Shown piece after piece: positions 52,037 through 60,626 of a DNA stretch of 64,000 bases. Both the position numbers and the translations under genes were made by a program. The stretch is from Candidatus Poribacteria bacterium (lineage in GTDB: Bacteria > Poribacteria > WGA-4E > WGA-3G): positions 1 through 64,000 of the forward strand of contig JAJDWA010000071.1 of NCBI GenBank assembly GCA_022825825.1, written 5' to 3'. Below the pieces are notes generated by a model, which was given only the letters and a program-made list of their open reading frames with translations, ran no database searches and had not been told where the DNA came from. Numbering within the stretch: the first letter of the stretch is position 1; the number at the start of each line of letters is the position of its first letter.

Positions 52037-52470
52037 TTGATCCTCCGTTTCGGAATATTTGATGCCTTTCGGCAAGATTAAGTTTCTTAATTTCCTTAAA
52101 GTTACTGCCTATTCCAGAGAAACCGAGCTATCAGTCTGCATGTGCTTTGAGGGTGCGTAATCATTTTTACACGATAAACTATATTTGTCAAGGTATATTT
52201 CGGATCCATTCAATTGTCGCATAGGACTTTGTCCGTCCGACTTAACAGCAAAGACGTTTAATCGCAATTCATTGCGCCTCGGACATTCAACATAAGATGA
52301 ATTCAAAATCTTCGTAATGACATTTTATTTCTCATAATTGGTATTATCCAGAAGAAAAATCCTTATATCAACTCGCGTTAGACAGCTTGCTCCATAAAAG
52401 ACACCTTGAAAAAAAGGTCAAAGCATGGCATACTTACAGATATACCAAAATCAAACATTTGATTGAACAA
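52037..52470. other. intergenic region with a dispersed repeat
   Basis: It contains a segment at 52262-52290 (core AATTCATTGCGCCTC, then ACATTCA) that recurs at 54379-54402 between two PhyH genes. Otherwise I see no gene or RNA here; a frame at 52109-52306 has no protein-like features. Confidence 0.5.
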
Positions 52471-53442
52471 ATGCGAATCGATTGCCAAAGCCATATATTC
52501 CCAAACACCTATACTGAAATTCTCGCGCAAAACCCGCATCCACCACAGGTAATTCGCCACGGCAGTGAGGCTATCGTTACTTATGGCAATGTGCAAACAT
52601 TTAGGCTGCAAGATGATGCTTACGACCCAAAACGCAAACTCAAGGACATGGACGCAGCAGGTGTGGACATGGCACTGCTCAGCACAAATATACCACCGCC
52701 GTGCATGCTCGCTCCTGAACTTGGAAATAAGGGGGCACAAACAATTAACAATGCTATTGCAGAGCTTGTGGATACCCACCCACACCGATTTGCAGGATTA
52801 GCATGCCTGCCGTGGCAAAATCCTGATGAAGCAACAATGGAGATGGATCGGGTTAAGAAACTTGGATTTCGCGGGATAATGCTCTATTCGCATATCGGAG
52901 GTAAACCTGTTGATGCCCCACAGTTTGAACCAGTTTATGCACATGCCGAATCACTGCAAATGCCGATTGTGATGCATCCTACGGTGCCACCTTGGGGAGA
53001 GTCAATCAAAGACCATTGGATGATTGGTATGATGGGGTTACAGGTTGATAACAGTTTTGCCCTGTTGCGATTGATTTTAAGTGGCATTCTTGAACGCTAT
53101 CCAAACTTACAACTTGTGATGCCACACGTTGGAGGGATTCTGCCCTATATGAGTGGACGTATAGATCATCAGACCGAAGTATTGGGAAGAGCGCGGGAGC
53201 ATATTACGCAACCGCCAAGCGCGTATTTAAGTCGGATTTATTTGGATACTGTGTCGCCGTCATTACAAGCGCTGCATTATGCCTATCAATTTGCTGGCGA
53301 GCATCGCTTGTTATTTGGGACAGACCACCCATGGGTTGATATGCCGCGGTTTGTGGGTTTGATTGAGGAGATGGACATTCCTAAAGCTGCTCGGGCACGC
53401 ATCTTTGGAGATAATGCGGTAAAATTGTTTGATTTAATCTAA
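52471..53442 (+). CDS. amidohydrolase-2 family metal hydrolase/decarboxylase
   Basis: A 323-aa TIM-barrel protein related to aminocarboxymuconate-semialdehyde decarboxylase. The N-terminal metal site reads MRIDCQSHIFP, with Cys and Gln where relatives often have H-x-H. Other ligands are His in VMHPT and MPHVGG and Asp in FGTDHPWVD. The frame opens at 52387, but the ATG at 52471 starts exactly at the conserved strand 1. No strong ribosome binding site is visible. It precedes two PhyH genes on the same strand, perhaps as part of a small catabolic cluster. Confidence 0.82.
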   Translation: MRIDCQSHIFPNTYTEILAQNPHPPQVIRHGSEAIVTYGNVQTFRLQDDAYDPKRKLKDMDAAGVDMALLSTNIPPPCMLAPELGNKGAQTINNAIAELVDTHPHRFAGLACLPWQNPDEATMEMDRVKKLGFRGIMLYSHIGGKPVDAPQFEPVYAHAESLQMPIVMHPTVPPWGESIKDHWMIGMMGLQVDNSFALLRLILSGILERYPNLQLVMPHVGGILPYMSGRIDHQTEVLGRAREHITQPPSAYLSRIYLDTVSPSLQALHYAYQFAGEHRLLFGTDHPWVDMPRFVGLIEEMDIPKAARARIFGDNAVKLFDLI

Positions 53443-53510
53443 ACCTCCAAGCTACGGTAAGTACGGTTTCAAACCACGCCGATTTGTAGAGACAATAGGA
53501 GAATTGCAAC

Positions 53511-54314
53511 ATGAGGCATGAATTAACTGATGCACAACGATTCTTTTTTGAAAATAACGGTTATTTAGTGTTAGAACATTTTCTTGAGCGCTCACATATT
53601 GCTGCTCTCAGAAACGCACTGGCTGAATCCGTTAAGAAACGCCGGGAATGTGAAGAGAAGGGCATATCGCACACAGGAATGACGCATATTCACGGCGAAA
53701 AAAGCACTCGTATCTTCTATATTCTTGACGATCATCCTTTGTTCTTAGAACTGTTAGACTGGCAACCGATACTCCCTTACGTTACGGGCCTGCTCAATGA
53801 GATGCCACACCACCATGCATCCGATGCGATTATTGAGCACGGAGCGGAACTTATGAATCGTCCGATGGGATGGCACATTGATGGGCATGATAACGGCTAT
53901 CGTAACCTACGTCCGATCCCTCTATTACAACTCAAAATCGGCTACTATCTCACAGATATGACAGAGGGTGGGCAAGGCAACCTATGGCTTATACCGGGCA
54001 GCCATAAAGCCATGCATGATCCCAACCATGAAGACCTTCGATATCCATATCAATACCCGGGGACTTTAGAGATATGTGCACCAGCGGGCAGTGTGATTCT
54101 GTTCCATAATGCCCTCTGGCATTCTGCTGGTATCTTTACAAAGCCAAAGGGATGTCGTGAAATGCTCTACTACGCCTATGAACATCCGTGGATGATTGCT
54201 TCGCAGGAACATTGGGGGTATCCAAAAGCATTCTATAACTCTCAACTCTCGCCAGAGCAACGGAAGTTTTTTCATGGATTTGTTTTCGATCCACCTGAAC
54301 AAAGATGGGGATAA
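53511..54314 (+). CDS. phytanoyl-CoA dioxygenase (PhyH) family oxygenase
   Basis: A 267-aa Fe(II)/2-oxoglutarate oxygenase. His122 and Asp124 in MGWHIDGHDNG and His204 in ALWHSAGIF are the likely iron ligands. LWLIPGSHKAMHDPN is the conserved segment before the distal strand. It lies 68 bases after the amidohydrolase stop, with TAGGAG upstream of its ATG, and 125 bases before another PhyH gene. Sequence differs clearly from its neighbours, so the cluster is not the product of a recent tandem duplication. Confidence 0.88.
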   Translation: MRHELTDAQRFFFENNGYLVLEHFLERSHIAALRNALAESVKKRRECEEKGISHTGMTHIHGEKSTRIFYILDDHPLFLELLDWQPILPYVTGLLNEMPHHHASDAIIEHGAELMNRPMGWHIDGHDNGYRNLRPIPLLQLKIGYYLTDMTEGGQGNLWLIPGSHKAMHDPNHEDLRYPYQYPGTLEICAPAGSVILFHNALWHSAGIFTKPKGCREMLYYAYEHPWMIASQEHWGYPKAFYNSQLSPEQRKFFHGFVFDPPEQRWG

Positions 54315-54360
54315 AGTAAATTGTAAAATCTAAAATTACCTCACAGTTTTCTATAGGTTT

Positions 54361-54404
54361 GAGGCGTTTGTAGTCGCGAAATTCATTGCGCCTCTTACAT
54401 TCAG
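54361..54404. repeat. dispersed repeat with GAGGCG/CGCCTC arms
   Basis: GAGGCG (54361-54366) is complemented by CGCCTC (54389-54394). The right part, ATTCATTGCGCCTC then ACATTCA, is shared with 52262-52290. Confidence 0.5.
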
Positions 54405-54439
54405 ATGAATCCTTTTTATAATACAAGGAGAACACAACT

Positions 54440-55339
54440 ATGCGTTTAACCGAATCTGAAGTTTCGTTTTTCCATGACAACGGATATCTACTGCTTGAAG
54501 ATGTGTTAGATGAGAACGACTTGGGTCCTGTTATATCGGAGTACTCAGAAATTATCGCTGAACACGCTGAAACATTGCACAAGGAAAGAAAAGTTACTTC
54601 TACTTATGCCGATAAACCTTTCACTGAGCGATTGATGCATCTGGCTGCTGAGGCACCAGAGATAACAGCAAATTTAGATATTATGCGTGCGCGCGGTGAA
54701 GCAACGTTTAACTTTCTCAAAAACCCGAAAATCCTTGACCTTGCTGAATCTTTTGTCGGTTCGGAGATAGTCTGTAATCCTATTCAACACATCCGCGCGG
54801 TCTTGCCAAAACGGGAATCCCAACGTCATCCGACACCTTGGCAACGTCATCCGACACCTTGGCATCAGGATGCAGGCGTTTGTTGGCCCGATATTGACCC
54901 ATATTTTATGTTAACTATCTGGATACCGATTGTGGATGCAACTTTGGAAAATGGTTGTCTACAAGTGTTACCCGGCAGCCATAAGATGGGGTTATTTACA
55001 CACGTTTGGAACGATGCAGGATTGGTGGTTCCCTCTGAGCATCAACCACCGAACCTCACACCCAAAGCATTGCCAATACGTGCTGGCGGCGTTATTCTAT
55101 TCCACAATTACACACTCCACAGCGCAAGACCAAATGAATCCGGGACTGTCCGATGGAGTTTCGACCTCCGTTATCACGATGTTTATCAACCAACAGGCAG
55201 ACCTTATTATCCTGCGTTTCTGATGCGGAGTCGTTTGCGTCCAGAGGCTTGCCAAACTGACTATGAAACGTGGTGTAAACGGTGGGAGTTTGCTTTGGAA
55301 AATTCCAGAGGCGTGCAGGCATATCGGTGGCCCCGATAG
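54440..55339 (+). CDS. phytanoyl-CoA dioxygenase (PhyH) family oxygenase with 7-residue duplication
   Basis: A 299-aa oxygenase with iron ligands His142 and Asp144 in PWHQDAGVCW and His227 in YTLHSARPN; Arg238 should bind 2-oxoglutarate. Immediately before the HxD motif there is a perfect 21-bp tandem duplication giving QRHPTPW twice, so the loop that carries the metal ligands is seven residues longer than an unduplicated form. It has the strongest likeness to the protein at 46421-47302. AAGGAG lies upstream of the ATG. The DUF420 gene follows closely with its own site. Confidence 0.88.
   Translation: MRLTESEVSFFHDNGYLLLEDVLDENDLGPVISEYSEIIAEHAETLHKERKVTSTYADKPFTERLMHLAAEAPEITANLDIMRARGEATFNFLKNPKILDLAESFVGSEIVCNPIQHIRAVLPKRESQRHPTPWQRHPTPWHQDAGVCWPDIDPYFMLTIWIPIVDATLENGCLQVLPGSHKMGLFTHVWNDAGLVVPSEHQPPNLTPKALPIRAGGVILFHNYTLHSARPNESGTVRWSFDLRYHDVYQPTGRPYYPAFLMRSRLRPEACQTDYETWCKRWEFALENSRGVQAYRWPR
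54821..54862 (+). repeat. perfect 21-bp tandem duplication before the HxD motif
   Basis: The 21 bases at 54821-54841 are repeated exactly at 54842-54862 (unit begins CAACGTCATCC). The lack of any mismatch points to a recent event. Confidence 0.95.
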
Positions 55340-55352
55340 AAAAGGAGTAAAC

Positions 55353-55772
55353 GTGCTTGAGATTTCAGATTTGCCAACTGTCAATGCGACTTTAAATACA
55401 ATCAGTGCTATCCTATTGACAATTGGATATGTGCTAATTCGACAGCGAAAAATAGAGGCGCATAAGAAGTGTATGCTCGCTGCTTTTGCAGTGTCTGTGC
55501 TTTTTCTAATAAGTTATTGTATATACCATGCAAATGCGGGTTCAACCAAGTTTACACAGCAGGGTTGGATTCGTCCTGTCTACTTTACGATTCTGATTTC
55601 ACACATTATTTTAGCATTTGCAATCGTGCCGTTGGCGTTACGTACCCTCTACTTAGCGTGGCGCGAAAAGTTTGATAAACACCGCCGCATCGCAAAAATC
55701 ACCTTTCCGATTTGGCTATATGTTTCCGTTACAGGTGTGCTTATCTATCTGATGCTGTATCAGATGGGTTAA
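55353..55772 (+). CDS. DUF420 family membrane protein
   Basis: A 139-aa protein with four transmembrane helices (about 12-28, 42-62, 77-99, 116-136). Conserved histidines typical of DUF420 are visible in EAHKKCM, IYHANAG, LISHIILA and DKHRRIAK. DUF420 proteins (YozB-like) often occur near cytochrome oxidase assembly genes; that context is missing here. The frame starts inside the preceding gene, but a GTG at 55353 with AAAGGAG five bases upstream is the likely start. It is 14 bases downstream of the PhyH stop and 15 bases upstream of the WD40 gene. Confidence 0.8.
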   Translation: MLEISDLPTVNATLNTISAILLTIGYVLIRQRKIEAHKKCMLAAFAVSVLFLISYCIYHANAGSTKFTQQGWIRPVYFTILISHIILAFAIVPLALRTLYLAWREKFDKHRRIAKITFPIWLYVSVTGVLIYLMLYQMG

Positions 55773-55787
55773 AGTGGAGATTTAATT

Positions 55788-58079
55788 ATGAGACCTACAC
55801 GCGTTTTTATTTTTACAATTCTGTTTATCAGCACACTTTTTCTTTTACAAACCTTCGCGGACGACTATACACGATGGGAATTGCCTGAAGGTGCAAAGTT
55901 CAGACTTGGAAAAGGAAAAATGAGCAACCATGAGGCACATCTCACCACTATCGGAAAAAGAAGTTCATATCAGTTTTCACCTGACAGTACGCAGCTGGCA
56001 GTCATGACTTCAAACGGAATCTGGGTATACGATGTCATAACAGGCAAAGAACTTAATTTGTTAACTGCAAACGGGATAGGAATGGGTTATGATGTAGTTC
56101 TAAGTCCCGATTCCCAGACATGCGCAATCCCGCGAAATCATAGGATTGAAATATGGGATTTAAATACCAATAAACTCAAAACTACGTTTGAGGGTTCAAC
56201 GGAAAGTATCCTTTCTGTTACGTTTAGTCCAGATGGGGAAACTCTTGCAAGTACAGATTTTTCCAACATTATTCGATTATGGGACGTAGACAGCGGGAAG
56301 TATAGGGAGATTCCAACACCACATAAAATTGTAAGTAGAGTGATGTTTAGTCCTGATGGCAGGACGTTAGTGAGTAGTAGAAGAGAAGAGGTTCAGTTAT
56401 GGAATATCACAAAAGAGAAGTGGTTGCGGGGTATCATAACGGAGAAGTTTAAGGCTAACTTAGAGGATACAACTGGAGTTGATAACATTATCTTCAATTC
56501 TGATGGAAGTGCTCTCTACGGCTTAAGTGGAAACGGAGACGAGGTGCGATTTTGGGATGCTGATACAGGTAAAGTAAAATTGAGGTTGGGACTTGAACGG
56601 ACTTATAGGCGTCCATTTGCATTATCACCCGATGGACAAACCTTTGCCACTGCGAGTCGGAATGATTATAAGGTTCAGTTATGGGATACAAAGACAGGCA
56701 AACTGAAAAATACACTTACCGCAGATGCACGGTATGTAAAAATGCTGGCAATTGCTAACGGCAAGCCACAGTTGGTGAATTACGCCACAAAAAGTGCAGG
56801 ATCTATGGCGTTCAGTCCAGATGGGCAAACCCTTGCAGTCGCAAGTAATGGTGAAATCGCTCTTTGGGATCCTGAAGCAGCACAACCCAAATTAATACTA
56901 ACTGAAAATGGACATTTCTATTATCTAATGTTTAGTCCAGATGGACGTACGCTCGCTGCGCGAAGGTCTGTGTCTCTTGAAGGAACCCGTATCTATTTAT
57001 GGAATATAGATACGACAAATATCCAGAATTCGGGATTACGACACATCATCACGGACCATAACGATAAAGTGAGTTCTGTCACATTTAACCATGACGGAAA
57101 GATACTGGCAAGTGGACATCATTTGGAAAAGATTAAGCTTTGGGATGTCGTTAATGGGCAACTCAAAACGACCTGTGATGGATATCCTTATCAATTATGG
57201 GTTCAATCTGTTGCTTTTGCACCAAACGGAGAAACACTTACGAGTTTAAATATCTATTCACAGAGTTCCGCCGGAAAAGCCGAGATACTTCTTTGGGATG
57301 CGATAACTGGTAAGTACCAAAAATCCATCAAAGGGCATGGCAAAGCAATAAGTAATACCCGACGAATCGCGCATGGTGGTGGAATTGCTTTTAGCCCAAA
57401 CAGTAAGTTGTTTGTGACGGGTAGTTTGGATGGAACGGTACGGTTATGGGATGCGAGCGCAGCATTGAAGGGATCAGTTGCTCAACGGTTGGGAGGTAGA
57501 TTCTTCGGTCCACAGAAAGCAAAACTCAAAGGACATACACACCAAATCCTTTCCGTTGCTTTGAGCCCAGACGGTCACATTATCGCAAGCGGGAGTATGG
57601 ATAAAACCATCCGTCTATGGGATGTGCACAACCGAAAACTCATAGCGACACTTGAGGGACATACAGACGAGATTCTGACTGTTGTTTTCAGTCCCGATGG
57701 AGCAACGCTTGCCAGTGGATGTCGTAATGGTTCTATTCATCTATGGGATCCAACCACAGGCAACCACAAGACTTCTCTTATTGGAAATGATCTTTTTACA
57801 GATCCTTCAGGTCTACCACGTAAAAAAGATGACCCGCCTAACATTACTTCATGGGGACGTAGTGCAGTCACTTCACTCATTTTCAGTCTGGATGGAAAAA
57901 CACTTGTAAATGGAAATAGTGACGGAACAATCCATTTCTGGGACATGAATAAACTACAAATAAAATCAACTTATTCAGGACACAGTGGCTTGAATTCTCT
58001 TGCTTTAAGTCCAGATGGGCGCACCCTTGCCAGTGGAAGTTCAGACGGGACAGTACTCATTTGGGATGTCAAACCGTAA
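55788..58079 (+). CDS. secreted WD40 repeat protein
   Basis: A 763-aa protein with a clear signal peptide (VFIFTILFISTLFLLQTFAD) followed by DYTRWELPEGAKFRLGKGK and then roughly 14 WD40-type blades, more diverged than in the protein at 894-2879. Well-kept units include VTFSPDGETLASTDFSNIIR, VALSPDGHIIASGSMDKTIR and LALSPDGRTLASGSSDGTVL. Two propellers on the outside or in the periplasm are expected, acting as a binding scaffold. It shares the N-terminal WELPEG element with the protein at 894-2879, so the two are paralogues, and only this one keeps an export signal. A strong terminator follows. Confidence 0.88.
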   Translation: MRPTRVFIFTILFISTLFLLQTFADDYTRWELPEGAKFRLGKGKMSNHEAHLTTIGKRSSYQFSPDSTQLAVMTSNGIWVYDVITGKELNLLTANGIGMGYDVVLSPDSQTCAIPRNHRIEIWDLNTNKLKTTFEGSTESILSVTFSPDGETLASTDFSNIIRLWDVDSGKYREIPTPHKIVSRVMFSPDGRTLVSSRREEVQLWNITKEKWLRGIITEKFKANLEDTTGVDNIIFNSDGSALYGLSGNGDEVRFWDADTGKVKLRLGLERTYRRPFALSPDGQTFATASRNDYKVQLWDTKTGKLKNTLTADARYVKMLAIANGKPQLVNYATKSAGSMAFSPDGQTLAVASNGEIALWDPEAAQPKLILTENGHFYYLMFSPDGRTLAARRSVSLEGTRIYLWNIDTTNIQNSGLRHIITDHNDKVSSVTFNHDGKILASGHHLEKIKLWDVVNGQLKTTCDGYPYQLWVQSVAFAPNGETLTSLNIYSQSSAGKAEILLWDAITGKYQKSIKGHGKAISNTRRIAHGGGIAFSPNSKLFVTGSLDGTVRLWDASAALKGSVAQRLGGRFFGPQKAKLKGHTHQILSVALSPDGHIIASGSMDKTIRLWDVHNRKLIATLEGHTDEILTVVFSPDGATLASGCRNGSIHLWDPTTGNHKTSLIGNDLFTDPSGLPRKKDDPPNITSWGRSAVTSLIFSLDGKTLVNGNSDGTIHFWDMNKLQIKSTYSGHSGLNSLALSPDGRTLASGSSDGTVLIWDVKP

Positions 58080-58091
58080 AGCGTCTAAGAA

Positions 58092-58119
58092 AAAACCGCT
58101 CCAGCGGTGGAGCGGTTTT
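58092..58119. terminator. strong bidirectional rho-independent terminator
   Basis: AAAACCGCTCCA (58092-58103) and TGGAGCGGTTTT (58108-58119) form a 12-bp perfect stem with a GCGG loop. A run on one side and T run on the other serve both converging genes. Confidence 0.9.
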
Positions 58120-58138
58120 ACACATTAATTTATTTTGT

Positions 58139-59035
58139 CTATGCAGAATAGGGACGGAAACCTCGCACCATTAAACCACGATCACTGTTGGCTTTTTTCG
58201 CTTCTTCTGCTGCCGCAGCGCGTTTTTCCGCTTCTGCCCGATTTGCTGTTGTTGTCCCGCCAATTATCACAAAGTCATCTGTTCGACGGTAACGATTGAT
58301 GAAAACCGGACGCGGTTTGTCTGACATATTCTGTTTAGAACCGTGCACTGTCTTGACATTAAAGAAGATTGAATCACCGGCTTTGCCGATAACAGGAAGG
58401 GCACTCTCCCAGGGCCACTCATCTTCCTCCAAGCCAAGATGCGAAAATGTGTCAATATGTTTGAGTTGTCCCAGTTTATGTGATCCTGGCACAACATATA
58501 AAGCACCGTTCACAAGATCTGTGTCTACAACATAGTTCAAAATACCCACAGGTCCCTGATAACGATGCTCAAAGTACGCAGAGTCTTGATGTAGGTGCTT
58601 CGGATGTCCACCTACCGGTTCTTTATAGAGGCACTGCCCGTTACCAAAAATTTCAACGTTTGGTCCTAATATCGCCTCAACGATACTTATAGCATTTTCA
58701 TCAAAAGCAGAGTGGAAAAATGCAGCACTTGTCTGATAATTCATTGCCAACACCATGATCTGCTTATCTCTATCATAACCCTGTGGCGCGGGAATGAAAA
58801 GCGTCCCGTTCGGTGTACGCCATCCCTCAACAATCTGTTGTGCCTCGTCAAGTAGCGATAAAGATTCAGCAGCGGCGGCTTCAGCATCTTGGTGAATTTC
58901 CTCAACATACGGTTTCATCAGACCGCGCACGACAAGACAGCCATGCTCCTCAAAGATGGCGGCAGCCTTTTCAGCATCTAGTGTATCTACCGACATTTCA
59001 ATATCTTCAACTGTTATTTTTTGTTCCTGATTCAC
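58139..59035 (-). CDS. phytanoyl-CoA dioxygenase (PhyH) family oxygenase
   Basis: A 298-aa member with iron ligands His149 and Asp151 in KHLHQDSAYF and His231 in KTVHGSKQN; VVPGSHKLGQL is the conserved strand before it. The first 25 residues are extra and acidic. The last 30 residues (AEAEKRAAAAEEAKKANSDR) form a charged helix. It belongs to a different branch from the other four in the window. Start at 59035 with AGGAG upstream. Confidence 0.88.
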   Translation of the reverse strand: MNQEQKITVEDIEMSVDTLDAEKAAAIFEEHGCLVVRGLMKPYVEEIHQDAEAAAAESLSLLDEAQQIVEGWRTPNGTLFIPAPQGYDRDKQIMVLAMNYQTSAAFFHSAFDENAISIVEAILGPNVEIFGNGQCLYKEPVGGHPKHLHQDSAYFEHRYQGPVGILNYVVDTDLVNGALYVVPGSHKLGQLKHIDTFSHLGLEEDEWPWESALPVIGKAGDSIFFNVKTVHGSKQNMSDKPRPVFINRYRRTDDFVIIGGTTTANRAEAEKRAAAAEEAKKANSDRGLMVRGFRPYSA

Positions 59036-59118
59036 GAACTATTCTCCTTACAAGCCATTTTATAAATGATCTGTGAGACACAAAAGCATAGGGCGAAAAA
59101 GAAAGCAAAACTTACGAA

Positions 59119-59460
59119 TTAGCCCCATGACGGACGGCGTCCAGTTAACTTCTCTAAATACGCTGCCGTTCGATGTACATCATCCTTAAGTTTTCTTGAA
59201 GCTTTCTGTCTCTGTACCTCTTCAGTCCTATATTGCACTCGATAAGTGCCTTTTTCCAGTCGCCGTAGAGCAAACTCACCAGGGACATTGTGATTCACAT
59301 ACCTGAGCATGTCATGCAACAACCAATAAACATCTGTGGGGGTGTACTGTAAATCGCAATGTTCGGATTCTTCTTTCACAGCGTCAAGTGTTTTCTGCAC
59401 AAGCTCAACAACCTCTGCAAGTGTATAAGATTTATTTTTATCTAAATTAATACGTTCCAT
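59119..59460 (-). CDS. conserved-looking small protein of unknown function (113 aa)
   Basis: A soluble, charged, mostly helical protein with no signal peptide. The middle (YTPTDVYWLLHDMLRYVNHN) and the end (YLEKLTGRRPSW) are the most structured parts. It lies 12 bases after the XdhC gene and has GAGG before its ATG, so it is co-transcribed with XdhC and the reductase. I do not recognise a family. It could be a small partner of XdhC, but nothing in the sequence proves this. Confidence 0.6.
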   Translation of the reverse strand: MERINLDKNKSYTLAEVVELVQKTLDAVKEESEHCDLQYTPTDVYWLLHDMLRYVNHNVPGEFALRRLEKGTYRVQYRTEEVQRQKASRKLKDDVHRTAAYLEKLTGRRPSWG

Positions 59461-59472
59461 TTTTTAGACTCC

Positions 59473-60573
59473 TCACAATTTTATGGTAGGCATCCGAGCA
59501 GGTTGTGCTTCAAAAGAGTGCGGCTTTTCTGCCCCGTTCCGTACCTGGATTAACTGTGAAGCGATGCTTACTGCTATCTCTGGCACAGTTTTAGAATTTA
59601 TATCTAACCCAATCGGTGCGTAAACACGTCGCAGGTTTTCAATCGGTATGCCAACCTCCATCAGGTCATCAAAAATCAATTTAATTTTCCTGCGGCTACC
59701 GATCAAACCGATGTACCGAGCGTCTGACTCAACAACACTATGAAGCGCTGACTCATCGTGCTGATGGCCACGTGTTACAATTACTACGTAAGTTAAATGG
59801 TCAATTGGATATTTTTGCAGTTCCTCTGCAATGTCTCCGATGATAATTTTGTCTGCTTCAGGTAACCGTTCTGTTGCGGCAAAATCTGCCCGGTCATCAA
59901 TGATAGTGATGTCAAAATCTAACCAACTTCCAAGATGGCAGAGTGCTTGACCAACGTGTCCTGCTCCCGCAATAAGCAGAGTCGGTCTTGGCTGAAGCGG
60001 CTCAAGGAAGATTGATGTAGTTTCGTTTTGTTGGAATATGTCTGCACGGTTCCCTTCAAGGATAGTGGATATTTGGTTTTCAACATCCGCTTCTAAATCC
60101 GAATTGCCTAATGTGCCGATACGTTCACCATTATTCGCAAAGACCATCTTCATGCCGACATCTACACTTTGTTGTTCACTTTCCACAACTGTTGCACAAA
60201 TGAGTGGCACCTTCTCTGCGTTCAGTTCCTGAAGGCGAGTAAACATCTCTGCTTCAGCGCGAGTTTGAGGCAAATCTATGAAAATTTTCATATTCCCACC
60301 GCAGATAAGGCCATCGTCCCAGCCGTAATCACTATCCAATTGAAACTGAAGCAACTGAGGCGTACCACCATGCATTAACCCTATCGCTTGTCGGCGCGCT
60401 TCCGCTTCTACACAACCACCACCGAGTGTACCGATATTGCGCAAATTCGGAAGGATCAGCAGTTTTGCACCAGGCTTTTGCGGTGTTGAACCTTTAGTCT
60501 CAACAACGGTGCAGTAGGCACCAACTTGATCCGATTCAATCAATTCTGGGATTTTTTGATAGATATCTCTCAC
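59473..60573 (-). CDS. XdhC/CoxI family protein
   Basis: A 366-aa protein with the two-part layout of XdhC. The N-terminal XdhC/CoxI domain has VVETKGSTPQKPGAKLLI and GTLGGGCVEAEARRQA, with the conserved cysteine. The C-terminal Rossmann domain begins LLIAGAGHVGQALC and includes TIIDDRADFA and GLIGSRRKI. In known systems XdhC binds molybdenum cofactor, supports its sulfuration and hands it to xanthine dehydrogenase-type enzymes. No such enzyme is in the window, so its client must be elsewhere. It follows the aldo/keto reductase by 53 bases. Confidence 0.9.
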   Translation of the reverse strand: MRDIYQKIPELIESDQVGAYCTVVETKGSTPQKPGAKLLILPNLRNIGTLGGGCVEAEARRQAIGLMHGGTPQLLQFQLDSDYGWDDGLICGGNMKIFIDLPQTRAEAEMFTRLQELNAEKVPLICATVVESEQQSVDVGMKMVFANNGERIGTLGNSDLEADVENQISTILEGNRADIFQQNETTSIFLEPLQPRPTLLIAGAGHVGQALCHLGSWLDFDITIIDDRADFAATERLPEADKIIIGDIAEELQKYPIDHLTYVVIVTRGHQHDESALHSVVESDARYIGLIGSRRKIKLIFDDLMEVGIPIENLRRVYAPIGLDINSKTVPEIAVSIASQLIQVRNGAEKPHSFEAQPARMPTIKL

Positions 60574-60626
60574 ATCATAATCTCCAAGTTCGGGGATGGA
60601 ATAACATTATAAAAAACTACCTATAG

